Shown here piece by piece: positions 32,153-40,331 of a stretch of 44,678 nucleotides of DNA (position 1 is the first letter of the stretch; every line of letters begins with the position of its first letter). Below the pieces are notes generated by a model. That model was not told the DNA's origin. It did not search any database and saw only the letters and a list, made by a program, of their open reading frames with translations. The stretch is from Candidatus Cryosericum hinesii (GTDB taxonomy: Bacteria; Caldisericota; Caldisericia; Cryosericales; Cryosericaceae). The DNA lies in assembly GCF_003570985.1 (NCBI RefSeq), contig NZ_QXIW01000036.1:15993-60670 (forward strand). The letters are read 5' to 3'. A program made the position numbers and the translations under genes.

Positions 32153-32188
32153 CGAGTTGCATCACGTTAAATAACGTGATGCAACTCG
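32153..32188. promoter_or_regulatory. Perfect 36-bp palindrome between divergent defence promoters
   Basis: CGAGTTGCATCACGTTA (32153-32169), two A residues, then its exact complement TAACGTGATGCAACTCG (32172-32188). All 17 pairs match. It is placed three bases from the HerA-side -35 and four bases from the -35 of the Pycsar-like operon, so a dimeric or tetrameric protein bound here could control both. It is not followed by T-runs, which argues against a terminator. The repressor or activator is not encoded next to it. Confidence 0.85.
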
Positions 32189-32192
32189 GCGT

Positions 32193-32221
32193 TTGACCAA
32201 GACAATCGGGCGAGCTATAAT
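32193..32221 (+). promoter_or_regulatory. Strong promoter of the Pycsar-like operon
   Basis: TTGACC at 32193-32198 and a perfect TATAAT at 32216-32221 with a 17-base spacer, close to the sigma-70 consensus. Predicted transcripts start near 32228, about 58 bases before the GTG start of the effector gene. The 36-bp palindrome touches the upstream side, so repression in the resting state is likely. Confidence 0.75.
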
Positions 32222-32285
32222 GCCAAGTGCCAATTCTGATTACCCAAAGAAGAGCTGCTTGGGCAAACGCTGGAGGGGGGCTGTC

Positions 32286-32801
32286 GTGGAAAGGACTTTG
32301 CGGAACATCCTTGAGAACGTCGAGGGCTGGCTGAAATTCGCTGAAGCCAAGAACACTTTGGTGCTCGTTTTTGGCGGTGGAACTCTTGTGGGCAGTATTT
32401 CGTTAGTCAAGGAATTTGTGACGTCTTTGCCGCTTGTGCGTCTCATGCTATGGGGTTTTCTCGTCTGTGTGACAGGAGCTCTTATTTTGGCCTCGTGCTC
32501 AATGATCCCCTCACTGTATCCAGCCTTCAAAGCAGACAAAGGACGATTGAAGCCAGACGACAATCTCCATTACTTTGAATTCATCCGGCTATATAGTGCA
32601 AAGGAATATGTCGAAACGTTGGCGAGGAGATACGGATACGATGAGTTTGACATTCGCGCAGTCGAGGTAGATCTTGCTCGTTCGATTGTGGGAGACGCAG
32701 TCATTATCAGCCGAAAACTCGCGTTCTTCCGAGTGTCCATAATCCTACTGACTGTTGCTCTTGTCGCCATTTCAGTGAGCATTGCACTGTCCGTTGTCTA
32801 G
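32286..32801 (+). CDS. Pycsar-type transmembrane effector (PycTM / DUF5706-like)
   Basis: A 171-residue membrane protein with two N-terminal membrane helices (about residues 22-42 and 50-70), a soluble helical middle and a C-terminal membrane helix (about 147-170). Family-typical parts are NVEGWLKFAEAKNTLVLVF at the start, SLYPAF after helix 2, NLHYFEFIRLYSAKEYVETL, and VISRKLAFFRVSIILL at the end. PycTM proteins bind the cyclic pyrimidine nucleotide of their cognate cyclase and damage the inner membrane during phage infection. The frame extends to 32193, inside the promoter, so GTG 32286, preceded by GGAGGGGGG, is chosen. The cyclase gene begins 11 bases after its stop, as in known Pycsar operons, although here the effector comes first. 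Confidence 0.82.
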   Translation: MERTLRNILENVEGWLKFAEAKNTLVLVFGGGTLVGSISLVKEFVTSLPLVRLMLWGFLVCVTGALILASCSMIPSLYPAFKADKGRLKPDDNLHYFEFIRLYSAKEYVETLARRYGYDEFDIRAVEVDLARSIVGDAVIISRKLAFFRVSIILLTVALVAISVSIALSVV

Positions 32802-32812
32802 ACGGGGGGGCC

Positions 32813-35269
32813 ATGACAGACTCAGAACTTGTGAGCAACACTACGAGTGATGCTGCTGGTACAGCCCACAGTTACGTTTACTGTTTTCTCATCGACATGA
32901 TACGATCAACGAGTCAGAGAGACAGGAGATCGAGCGTCGCCACTGACCGTTTTGATGACGCTCTGGACAAATACCTGGATCCACTGCTCGAGCCGCTCGG
33001 ACTAAGCGCCGTACATCAACACTCCACAGGCGATGGTTTCCAACTCCTGACGGAGAACGAGAATGATCTGCAGGCGCTGTGTTGTTTGGGAGTAATAATG
33101 TCCAGACGTTTTCGTTCCCAGTTGGCGAAAATGGCAGCGGTGCCGGTCGATAACGTGCCCTCACTCAGGATCAGTATCTGTGGAGGAAAGGGCACGAAGA
33201 AGCGGTCGGGCTACGTCGGTACGAGCGGGATCCGGGCGACACGCGCGAACAAGTACTGCCTTCCAAACGAGGTGTTGGTTGACGAGGCTGTGAGAGTCTA
33301 CGTATGCGATGACTTCGACCTCGAACTGGTTGATTTCGCCCGTCGGCCACCTGATCTCAAGCCGGAACACGTTGAGGATGACTATCGGCTTTACTCCCTG
33401 AAGGATCTGCGTCTGGAGAACCTTCTGGAGTCGGATCTTCTGCCGATCTACAGGTTCACTTTGTCTGAGACTGGTCGTGAGGCGAAGGCTCATGAGCTCT
33501 TGATGGAGCTGGAGAAGCGTCTGAACAGGGAGACACAACGACTATCAGACAGGCCATCCGAGACACAGCTGCATGTAGCCAAGCGTTGGAGTATTCTCCT
33601 CAACAGCCAACCCGACTATGAACAGGCGCGACGCGTATTTGAGCGGATGGTGTCAGAGGGGATCGAGCCGAATGTCTACGTGTATAGCATGCTCATGAAC
33701 AAGAGTGCGACCTTTGGCGAGGCTCGAGCATGGTTGTCAGAGATGGAGCGTCGGGGCGTAGAGCCGAATGTCGTGAGTTACAGCACGCTCCTGGCCAAAG
33801 CACCGGACTACGGGGCAGCCGTTGACTGCTTTAGTGAGATGTGTGATGCGGGAGTTCGTCCCAATGACAAAACGTACGGGTGTCTCTTGGCTAAGTCGCC
33901 CGACTACGAGACCGCAAAAGCTTGGATGGACCAAATGAGCTTGAATGGGGTTGAGCCTACGTCGTTCATGTACGCGGGCATGGTGATTAAGTCGCCCGAT
34001 TATGCTACTGCTATGCAATGGCTTGACGCAATGGAGAAGCGGGGCATCGTCATGCCAACGCCCGCCTATAGTATGATGATGAACAAGTCTACAGACTACG
34101 AAACAGCGCTGGCCTGGTACGAGTCCATGCGCCGTAGTCGAATTAGGCCTGATGTGTTCACCCTCAACATGTTGTTGGAAAAGGCTCCCGACTATCCGAC
34201 AGCTGAGGCGTGGGTGACGGAGCTAACTGGAAGGCACGTTGTCCCAGACATCGTAACCTTCAATACCATGATCAAGCGGTCTCCGGACAATCGAAACGCA
34301 TGCGACTGGTACGAGAAGGCGCGTGCGTTGGGTTTGCAACCTACTCTGCATACCTTAATTGCCTTGGTATACCACTCGCTCGGGCTGGATGAGGCTTTGG
34401 ACTGGATGGATAGGCTTGTCGCTGAAGGCATTACCATTGATACCAGAGTAGTTCAGCCGCTTCTTCATCTCGCCTCAACCGATGAGTCGATCGAGCGTGT
34501 TCGCCGCAAAGCAAAGTCAGTTGGTTTTCATCTGGATGTGGCTTGTTTCAACGTCATCCTGCGGAAGACACCTAATCTTGATGAAGCTCACAAAGTCGTA
34601 GACGATATGAGACGTTCCGGCATTCGGCCCGATGAGAATACCTATCAGATTCTTCTGCGTCTCACCACGGACTGTGAGTCCGGTGTATGGATTCTTGATA
34701 GTATGGAGAGAGACGGTGTCGTGCTGACCCCCGAAATCGGCGGTCTTGTCATACGCAATGCGACGAACTATAGACAGGGTCTGGATCTTCTGAATCGTCT
34801 CAGACGCAGGGGCATGGCTATTACCGCAACCGTATGGGACTCTCTCTTTCACCTCGACTTGACCGGAGTATCGGCTCAGGAGCTTCTTGAAACGTTTGTG
34901 AAGGAGCCAATGCGTCCTCGTCAGGCCATGCAATCAGCCATATCCAAGTATCGGATACAAGAACGCTGGGATGACTGCTTGTTCCTGGTTATGAACTACC
35001 CATTTCTCGCGATCTCGTTGGCGATCATGAGGAAGCGCTTCGAGCCCTCATGTGCCTACTTCAGGACGTTCCTGGATGATCCCAAGCAGGGGCATAATGC
35101 TGCATACGCGTTGGGACTGGCCCTCCACGCGGCTGGTCAGGACAAGGAGGCAATCGAGTATCTGAGGGTGGCCCGGGACGGAGCCGGTCTCGGCGCTAGA
35201 CAAGAGTCCTTGGACAAGCTCATCGATAGTATCTCTCCGGAGGGAACAACTGGAGGCAATGATCTATAG
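32813..35269 (+). CDS. Class III nucleotide cyclase fused to a long pentatricopeptide-like repeat array (Pycsar-like sensor cyclase)
   Basis: An 818-residue protein with an architecture I do not know from described systems. Residues about 20-200 are a class III nucleotidyl cyclase: metal Asp28 in CFLIDMIRST, Asp74 in HSTGDGFQLL, and the later GYVGTSGIRATRANKYCLPNE stretch. Residues 256-671 are thirteen consecutive repeats of exactly 32 residues with the PPR signature (Y-x-x-L/M near the start, PDYxxA, AW/F near position 20, M near 24, then G-V/I-x-P-N/D). Canonical PPRs have 35 residues; here three are missing between the two helices of each repeat. A fourteenth weak repeat covers 672-703, and a helical, TPR-like tail ends the protein. 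PPRs bind single-stranded RNA base by base. With the PycTM effector gene just upstream, the likely job is making cUMP or cCMP after RNA sensing; product and ligand are inferred. Confidence 0.88.
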   Translation: MTDSELVSNTTSDAAGTAHSYVYCFLIDMIRSTSQRDRRSSVATDRFDDALDKYLDPLLEPLGLSAVHQHSTGDGFQLLTENENDLQALCCLGVIMSRRFRSQLAKMAAVPVDNVPSLRISICGGKGTKKRSGYVGTSGIRATRANKYCLPNEVLVDEAVRVYVCDDFDLELVDFARRPPDLKPEHVEDDYRLYSLKDLRLENLLESDLLPIYRFTLSETGREAKAHELLMELEKRLNRETQRLSDRPSETQLHVAKRWSILLNSQPDYEQARRVFERMVSEGIEPNVYVYSMLMNKSATFGEARAWLSEMERRGVEPNVVSYSTLLAKAPDYGAAVDCFSEMCDAGVRPNDKTYGCLLAKSPDYETAKAWMDQMSLNGVEPTSFMYAGMVIKSPDYATAMQWLDAMEKRGIVMPTPAYSMMMNKSTDYETALAWYESMRRSRIRPDVFTLNMLLEKAPDYPTAEAWVTELTGRHVVPDIVTFNTMIKRSPDNRNACDWYEKARALGLQPTLHTLIALVYHSLGLDEALDWMDRLVAEGITIDTRVVQPLLHLASTDESIERVRRKAKSVGFHLDVACFNVILRKTPNLDEAHKVVDDMRRSGIRPDENTYQILLRLTTDCESGVWILDSMERDGVVLTPEIGGLVIRNATNYRQGLDLLNRLRRRGMAITATVWDSLFHLDLTGVSAQELLETFVKEPMRPRQAMQSAISKYRIQERWDDCLFLVMNYPFLAISLAIMRKRFEPSCAYFRTFLDDPKQGHNAAYALGLALHAAGQDKEAIEYLRVARDGAGLGARQESLDKLIDSISPEGTTGGNDL

Positions 35270-35502
35270 CCCTGAGTATCACGTCTGAAAACCCTCCGAC
35301 TGCGATTGTCGGGGTTGCCTATCGTGGCTCCTGGAAGCCAGGAGGTCATTGACACATGGGTTCCGGCCTTCACGGAGGAGCACCCCTCAGAAGCACCCCT
35401 CGCATGGGAATAAAGTGCTCGGGGGCCTTGGACAAAAGGGCTCGGGGGAACAACGGAGACAAACCAGCCCGGACGTGACTGGACGAAGGCAGGCTCTGAC
35501 TG
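35270..35502. other. Intergenic repeats between convergent cyclase and sensor kinase genes
   Basis: A bulged stem AACCCTCCGAC / GTCGGGGTT (35290-35316) follows the cyclase stop and may be a weak terminator, since no T-run is present. From 35378 to 35456 lies a GAGCCC-type element: GAGCACCCCTCAGAAG, then AAGTGCTCGGGGG, then ACAAAAGGGCTCGGGGG. It is related in reverse orientation to the 36-base inserts at 21412 and 24725. Nothing else is recognised. Confidence 0.6.
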
Positions 35503-38094
35503 CTATGAACTCAGCGGCGGTCTGGACGATTCGCGCAGGACGTGCTCCAGTTGCTCCATCGTGTAGGGTTTGGCGAGGGATGCGATGAAGCCGCACTGGG
35601 CGTACTCGGCGATCGAAGCGTCGTCGGAGTAGCCGCTGGAGACGATGACGCGGGCGTCGGGATAGAGTTCGTGCAGCTTCTGGACCGCTTCTCGACCTCC
35701 CATGCCACCCGGGACCGTCAGGTCCATGATAACCAGGTCGAAGGGGTGATGATCGGTCACTGCTTGCGTATAGGCAGTGAGCGCGGCTTCCCCATCTGGT
35801 ACCGAGGTCGTCTCGTAACCAAGATGCCGGGCCATCGCGCATGTTACGTCAGCTACGGTCTGCTCGTCATCCATGACCAGGAGGCGGCCGGTAGTGGAGT
35901 CGGGTCCCTTCTCTGGCTTCGCGAGCTGGGCTTGGGTCACAGGCCCATTGGCGACAGGCAGGCACAGCCAGACTGTCGTTCCCGTGTCTGCAACCGACTC
36001 GATGAGCAGGTCCCCCCCGTGTCGCCTGGCGATGGACCGTGCCGTTGAGAGGCCGACTCCGTGTCCTGACGGCTTTGTCGTGAAGAAGGGATCGAACAGG
36101 AGCTTCATATCTTCCGGGGCGATGCCGGAACCGCTATCTGCTATGCGGATGACGACGTAGTCTCCGGGTGCGGCGATGCCGAAGGGATGTCCCTCCGACA
36201 CCGTCTGACAGCGAAGAGCAATGTCCAGTGTGCCCCCCGACGGCATCGCGTCCCGCGCGTTCAGGATGATATTCTGCACGACCTGAAAGAGCTGGTTGCG
36301 ATCAGCTTCCACGGCGGGCAGGATTCCATCAACATTCACTTGTAGTGCGATACCTGAGCCGCTGAGGACGAATCTCGCCACTTCCCGGACGATGGACTCG
36401 ACGTCGACGTTCTCCTTGACTGGGGCGCCACCACGGGAGAAGGTCAACAGCTGGCCGGCGAGGGCCTGAGCGCGGTCCACTGCTACGCGCGCAACCTCCA
36501 GGTGGTGCTGCGACTCAGTGGGTTCCTCCAGAGACGAGTTTGCCAGGGAGATGCTTCCCTTGACCACTGTCAGAACGTTGTTGAAGTCGTGGGCGATACC
36601 AGCGGCCAGTGTGCCCAGCGATGCCAGGGCCTCATTGTGCAGCAACTCGTGTTCCATGCGAAGCCGATCGGTGATGTCCCGGGCGATGTAGAAGGTGCCT
36701 GTCGGCTGTCCGTTGTCCCAGAGGCGCTGGCCGCTCAGATCCAGGGTTCGGCGGTTCCCGTCACGTGTCAGAACGTCGATGGTCCTTGCCACACTGTCCC
36801 CGCTTCCGATTTCATCGTTGGCCCTGAGCATGAACTCGCGGCTGTCCGGGCTGACGATGTCAAGCATACTGCGACCAAGCAGGTCTTTCTCTTCGTACCC
36901 AAGAACCGAGCATGCGGACTGGTTGACCAGGGTCACCTTGCCACTTGAGTCCAGTGCGAAGATGAGGTCGTGTGCGTGGTCGAAGTAGTCATGCAGTCGT
37001 TTCCGATCCCGCTCCAATTCCTCCGCCATCGCGTCCTTGTCCCGCTGAGTCTGTTGCAGCGACTCCAGGGTTGCGTTGACATCTGTGGCCAGCTGCGCGA
37101 GTTCGTCCGATCCGGGCAGGCGCACGCGCAGTGTGAGGTCGCTGGTGTGTCCGACCTCTGTCACCTGACGACCCAGCGAAGCGATTCTCCTCATGAACGT
37201 ATGGTTCAGGACGAGCAGGGCGAGGCCCAACAGCAGGAAAACTATCATGCTGGTAACTGCAACAATTATGCGTTTCAGCCGGGTGATCTCGGCAGACTGG
37301 GTACGCTTTGCAGTGGTCGAGAGGAGGAGAGTAGTACTTCCAGAGAGGTCAGAGAGCTTCATGAATCCGCGGACCTCGTCAGTTCCTGCTGGCAGACCGA
37401 CGGTGGGCTGTCCCGTGGCGAGCAGGGTGAGCGCCCGCGACTCGACAGTTTCTGGCTGGACTTGATCGGCAGCCTGGAAGGTCACGTTGCCGCCGATCGT
37501 CTCAGCCATGCCGGCGAAGAAAGCTTCATTGGGATATTGCACGAAAACCAGCACTCCCCGTGCCGGACCGGTGCTTGCGCTTGTCAGGATAGGACGCGCA
37601 GCCACGAATGCCATATGTCCGCCGACAAACATGCAACCGGTAAGGCCAGGCTGACGCAGTGTCTGTGCCAAGAGCGCTGTTCCGGATCTGAACTGTACGA
37701 TGAGGTCCGGTGGAGTGTTATCCGGGTCATGGTTTATGGGGGTTTGGAACCTGGCAGAGACGACCTTGCCACTCGTATCCAGAAACACCATGATATCCAC
37801 ATTTATCGTGGCTAGACTGTCGGGAGTAAGGTTCGAGTCTGCATACACGGTGTTGTGGTCGAGGACAAATTGATACGTATCGTCCCAGTAGGCCCAGTCG
37901 GAGCAGGTGCGTCCCAGCGTGTCAAGAGAGTAGCTCAAGTACGAATGAGCTCGCAGAACCTGGCGTTCGACGTTCTGACTGTCGAGGCGGGCATACGTTC
38001 TGTCGATGGTCACACTAGCCAGGACGTAGAACATCGCGACGAAGATGGTCAAACCAATGAGAGCAACTATAGACAGTCTGGTGCGCAGGTTCAT
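35503..38094 (-). CDS. Hybrid sensor histidine kinase (CHASE4-like, HAMP, PAS, HisKA, HATPase, REC)
   Basis: An 863-residue membrane sensor kinase. A signal-anchor helix (residues about 8-28) is followed by a periplasmic CHASE4-like domain (about 35-270, with CSDWAYWDDTYQF), a second membrane helix (275-298) and HAMP (300-352). Next come a PAS domain (about 368-480, VNQSACSVLGYEEKDLLGRS), a phospho-acceptor His502 in GIAHDFNNVLTV, and a HATPase with N-box NIILNARDAM, G1 DSGSGIAPED and G2 HGVGLSTARSI. A C-terminal receiver (736-855) has Asp791 in VIMDLTVPGG and the acidic MDDEQ. Kinase and receiver in one chain, with no DNA-binding output, suggest a phosphorelay to a partner encoded elsewhere. 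The signal is unknown. Confidence 0.94.
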   Translation of the reverse strand: MNLRTRLSIVALIGLTIFVAMFYVLASVTIDRTYARLDSQNVERQVLRAHSYLSYSLDTLGRTCSDWAYWDDTYQFVLDHNTVYADSNLTPDSLATINVDIMVFLDTSGKVVSARFQTPINHDPDNTPPDLIVQFRSGTALLAQTLRQPGLTGCMFVGGHMAFVAARPILTSASTGPARGVLVFVQYPNEAFFAGMAETIGGNVTFQAADQVQPETVESRALTLLATGQPTVGLPAGTDEVRGFMKLSDLSGSTTLLLSTTAKRTQSAEITRLKRIIVAVTSMIVFLLLGLALLVLNHTFMRRIASLGRQVTEVGHTSDLTLRVRLPGSDELAQLATDVNATLESLQQTQRDKDAMAEELERDRKRLHDYFDHAHDLIFALDSSGKVTLVNQSACSVLGYEEKDLLGRSMLDIVSPDSREFMLRANDEIGSGDSVARTIDVLTRDGNRRTLDLSGQRLWDNGQPTGTFYIARDITDRLRMEHELLHNEALASLGTLAAGIAHDFNNVLTVVKGSISLANSSLEEPTESQHHLEVARVAVDRAQALAGQLLTFSRGGAPVKENVDVESIVREVARFVLSGSGIALQVNVDGILPAVEADRNQLFQVVQNIILNARDAMPSGGTLDIALRCQTVSEGHPFGIAAPGDYVVIRIADSGSGIAPEDMKLLFDPFFTTKPSGHGVGLSTARSIARRHGGDLLIESVADTGTTVWLCLPVANGPVTQAQLAKPEKGPDSTTGRLLVMDDEQTVADVTCAMARHLGYETTSVPDGEAALTAYTQAVTDHHPFDLVIMDLTVPGGMGGREAVQKLHELYPDARVIVSSGYSDDASIAEYAQCGFIASLAKPYTMEQLEHVLRESSRPPLSS

Positions 38095-38224
38095 GGAGTC
38101 AGTATAGAACGGAGGGTGCAGCGTACAAACGTTCGAGGTTTATCGTCTGTCCCCGCCGTGGCGAACTACTTCGTGGCATCCAGCTCAACTCTGTTGCTTG
38201 GTTGTACTGTACGAATATCTATCT

Positions 38225-38263
38225 CGCCAGCCCTTTGGGGTTTGTTGTCTCAAAGGGCTGGCG
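38225..38263. repeat. Perfect 13-bp inverted repeat upstream of the sensor kinase
   Basis: CGCCAGCCCTTTG (38225-38237) pairs exactly with CAAAGGGCTGGCG (38251-38263) around a 13-base loop. It sits in the 258-base space between the kinase start and the desulfoferrodoxin stop, both on the minus strand. It could terminate the desulfoferrodoxin transcript, but no T-run follows. The rest of the gap shows nothing recognisable. Confidence 0.55.
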
Positions 38264-38352
38264 ATTGTACGACAAAGGCACACGGGATAGGACCCTATGT
38301 CGCCTGCTGATGAGCTGCCTATGGAGTGTTTTCTCGAGGGATTTTGTCTACT

Positions 38353-38742
38353 CTATGCCAGCTTCTTGGACCAGAGCCCGTGGACGTTGCAGTATTCCCT
38401 TACCTCAAGCAAGTCCTCGACGCTGTGGCCGATATGCACTTCGGGCTTGTCTCCAGGATGCAGCGGTATTTTCATGACTTTGCCATCTTTCATGAATACT
38501 TCGATCCACTCGATGTAGTGTTTCTCTTCCATCGGGTGTGGAACAGATCCGATTTTGATTATAGTTCCACGCTCTGCCTTTTCGACAACCGGCAGGTGCT
38601 TCTCGTTCCCTTCCTCAGTGGATTTTGCGACCATCTTTGTCATTGGTTGCCCACAGCAGACAAGTTCGCCCACACCCTCATGGCTCACTTCAACGATGTT
38701 GCCGCAGACTTCGCACTTGTAGATTTCGTATTTCTGTGTCAT
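38353..38742 (-). CDS. dfx: Desulfoferrodoxin (superoxide reductase)
   Basis: A 129-residue iron protein that reduces superoxide to hydrogen peroxide without making oxygen, used by anaerobes. The N-terminal desulforedoxin-type centre I has Cys10, Cys13, Cys29 and Cys30. The catalytic centre II ligands are His49 (with Lys48 of EKH), His69, His75, Cys118 and His121 (REYCNVHGLW). The full 2Fe layout and length match class I desulfoferrodoxin. The ATG has AAGGAGGT upstream. It stands alone between the sensor kinase and lysC, with a possible extended -10 promoter at 38801. It is good evidence for an anaerobic lifestyle. Confidence 0.97.
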   Translation of the reverse strand: MTQKYEIYKCEVCGNIVEVSHEGVGELVCCGQPMTKMVAKSTEEGNEKHLPVVEKAERGTIIKIGSVPHPMEEKHYIEWIEVFMKDGKVMKIPLHPGDKPEVHIGHSVEDLLEVREYCNVHGLWSKKLA

Positions 38743-38800
38743 TCCGCTACCTCCTTGTCTTTCCGCAAATTGCTGGATCGCTCAAGGCCATCTGCATTTA

Positions 38801-38809
38801 TTGTATCAC
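38801..38809 (-). promoter_or_regulatory. Extended -10 promoter candidate for desulfoferrodoxin
   Basis: On the minus strand TGATACAAT (38809-38801) matches an extended -10 box (TGnTATAAT), about 60 bases before the start codon. No good -35 box is present, as is common for extended -10 promoters. Confidence 0.4.
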
Positions 38810-38918
38810 CGTTGTCCGTTATCCCATCTACCTTTGTGTGAAGTACGAATGTGTTACAGGGGAGGGGTATGCCGCCGTCATTCCTGTAGTAGCCGGAGCA
38901 CCTTGTCCTGACGTTTGG

Positions 38919-40331
38919 CTACGTCGTTGCCGCCAGGCCGAATGCGGCGTGAATAGCACGCACGGCCCGCTGAACCTCTTTCTCGGCGATGAGCACCGAG
39001 ATGTTGACTTCACTGGAGCCCTGGGCGATCATGAGCAGGTTGATATTTTCGGATGCCAGCGAGGTGAACAGGCGGGCAGCGACGCCGGGTGTTCCGCGCA
39101 TGCCGTCACCTACGACGGCGACGACTGCGACATGCGGTGTGGCGGTGATGTCCCGGATGGCCGTGCTGCCGACGAATTCCTTGTGCAGCAGGCGCGTGGC
39201 GCGTTCGGCGTCGGTCTGGGTCATGACCAGTGAGACATTGGCCATCGATGAGCTCTGCGAGATCATCAGGACGGGGAGCTGAGCAGTTGCAAGGAGGTCA
39301 AAGACTCTGCTGACGACGTCCGACGTGCCGATCATCGCTGCCCCACCGATCGTCAGCGCTGTGAGTTTCCGGATAGAGGTCACTGCCTTGACGGGACCCG
39401 TTTCGGGCGCGTCAGCGCGCACGATGGTGCCGGGAGACGCCGGCAGGAAGGCGCTTCGGATGCGAATTGGGATGCCGGCCTCCTGGACGGGCGCGACTGT
39501 CATGGGATGGAGGACCTTGGCACCAAACCAGGCCAGTTCCATGACCTCACGATATGAAAGGGCCGGCACACGGACGGCGTCCGGGACGAGCTTCGGGTCG
39601 GCGGTCATAACGCCGTCGACTTCTTTCCAGATCCACACCTCGTCGGCCGGCAGGCATGCGCCCAGGATGGTGGCAGTGTAGTCCGACCCGCCTCTGCCGA
39701 GCGTCGTGATGACACCTTCCTCGTTGGCTCCGACAAACCCGGTGACAACAGGAGTGAGTCCACGGTCCAGCAGAGGCGTCAGGGCACGTGGCACAGTTCT
39801 CCGAGCGATTTCCAGGAGGGGTGCCGCGCTACCGAACGTGTCGTCGGTCACGATCCCCGCCTCACCGCCGGTCAGCGACCTGGACGTCAGGCCCGCCGCA
39901 CGGAGGGCTGCGGACATGATAGGGGCCGAGCAGCGTTCGCCAAACGAGACGATGAGGTCGCGCGAACGGGGCGTGAGTTCGTGCAGCATGGCGACGCCCG
40001 CCAGTGCCTGCCTGAGCGACACAAACAGTGCATGTTCTTCGTCCACGACCGGCTGAACGGCCATCGCAGGGGACGAGCTGAAGACCGTCTGGACCGCGTC
40101 CTCGTGCCGTCTCTCGAGGAGGTCCACTGCCTGAGCGACCTCGTCGCCATGGCCCTGGCGTGCCCTGTCGGCCAGGTCGAGGAGTCCGTCGGTGACGCTG
40201 GCCATGGCGGAGACCACGACGACGGCGCGGGTGTTTTTGTGTGCCGTCTGCACGACCAGCTGGGCTGAGTGCATGATGGCCGCGGCGTCCTGCACGAGGA
40301 CGCCGCCAAACTTCATCACGACGGTCTTCAC
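38919..40331 (-). CDS. lysC: Aspartate kinase
   Basis: A 470-residue monofunctional aspartate kinase, which phosphorylates L-aspartate as the first step toward lysine, threonine and methionine. The kinase domain has VMKFGGVLVQD (the family usually shows KFGGTSV), ERCSAPIMSAALR, and TTLGRGGSDYTATILGA. Two ACT regulatory domains fill the C-terminus (ALTIGGAAMIGTSDVVSRVF and VAVVGDGMRGTPGVAARLF with SEVNISVLI), so feedback control by lysine or threonine is likely. The start is a GTG at 40331 overlapping the asd stop in GTGA, a four-base overlap showing translational coupling. The length and layout resemble the ThrA/archaeal-type kinase more than the two-start LysC type. Confidence 0.96.
   Translation of the reverse strand: MKTVVMKFGGVLVQDAAAIMHSAQLVVQTAHKNTRAVVVVSAMASVTDGLLDLADRARQGHGDEVAQAVDLLERRHEDAVQTVFSSSPAMAVQPVVDEEHALFVSLRQALAGVAMLHELTPRSRDLIVSFGERCSAPIMSAALRAAGLTSRSLTGGEAGIVTDDTFGSAAPLLEIARRTVPRALTPLLDRGLTPVVTGFVGANEEGVITTLGRGGSDYTATILGACLPADEVWIWKEVDGVMTADPKLVPDAVRVPALSYREVMELAWFGAKVLHPMTVAPVQEAGIPIRIRSAFLPASPGTIVRADAPETGPVKAVTSIRKLTALTIGGAAMIGTSDVVSRVFDLLATAQLPVLMISQSSSMANVSLVMTQTDAERATRLLHKEFVGSTAIRDITATPHVAVVAVVGDGMRGTPGVAARLFTSLASENINLLMIAQGSSEVNISVLIAEKEVQRAVRAIHAAFGLAATT

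Noticed and set aside
38225-38263. Rho-independent terminator
   Set aside because: The stem is perfect but is not followed by a T-run on either strand, so it is listed only as an inverted repeat.
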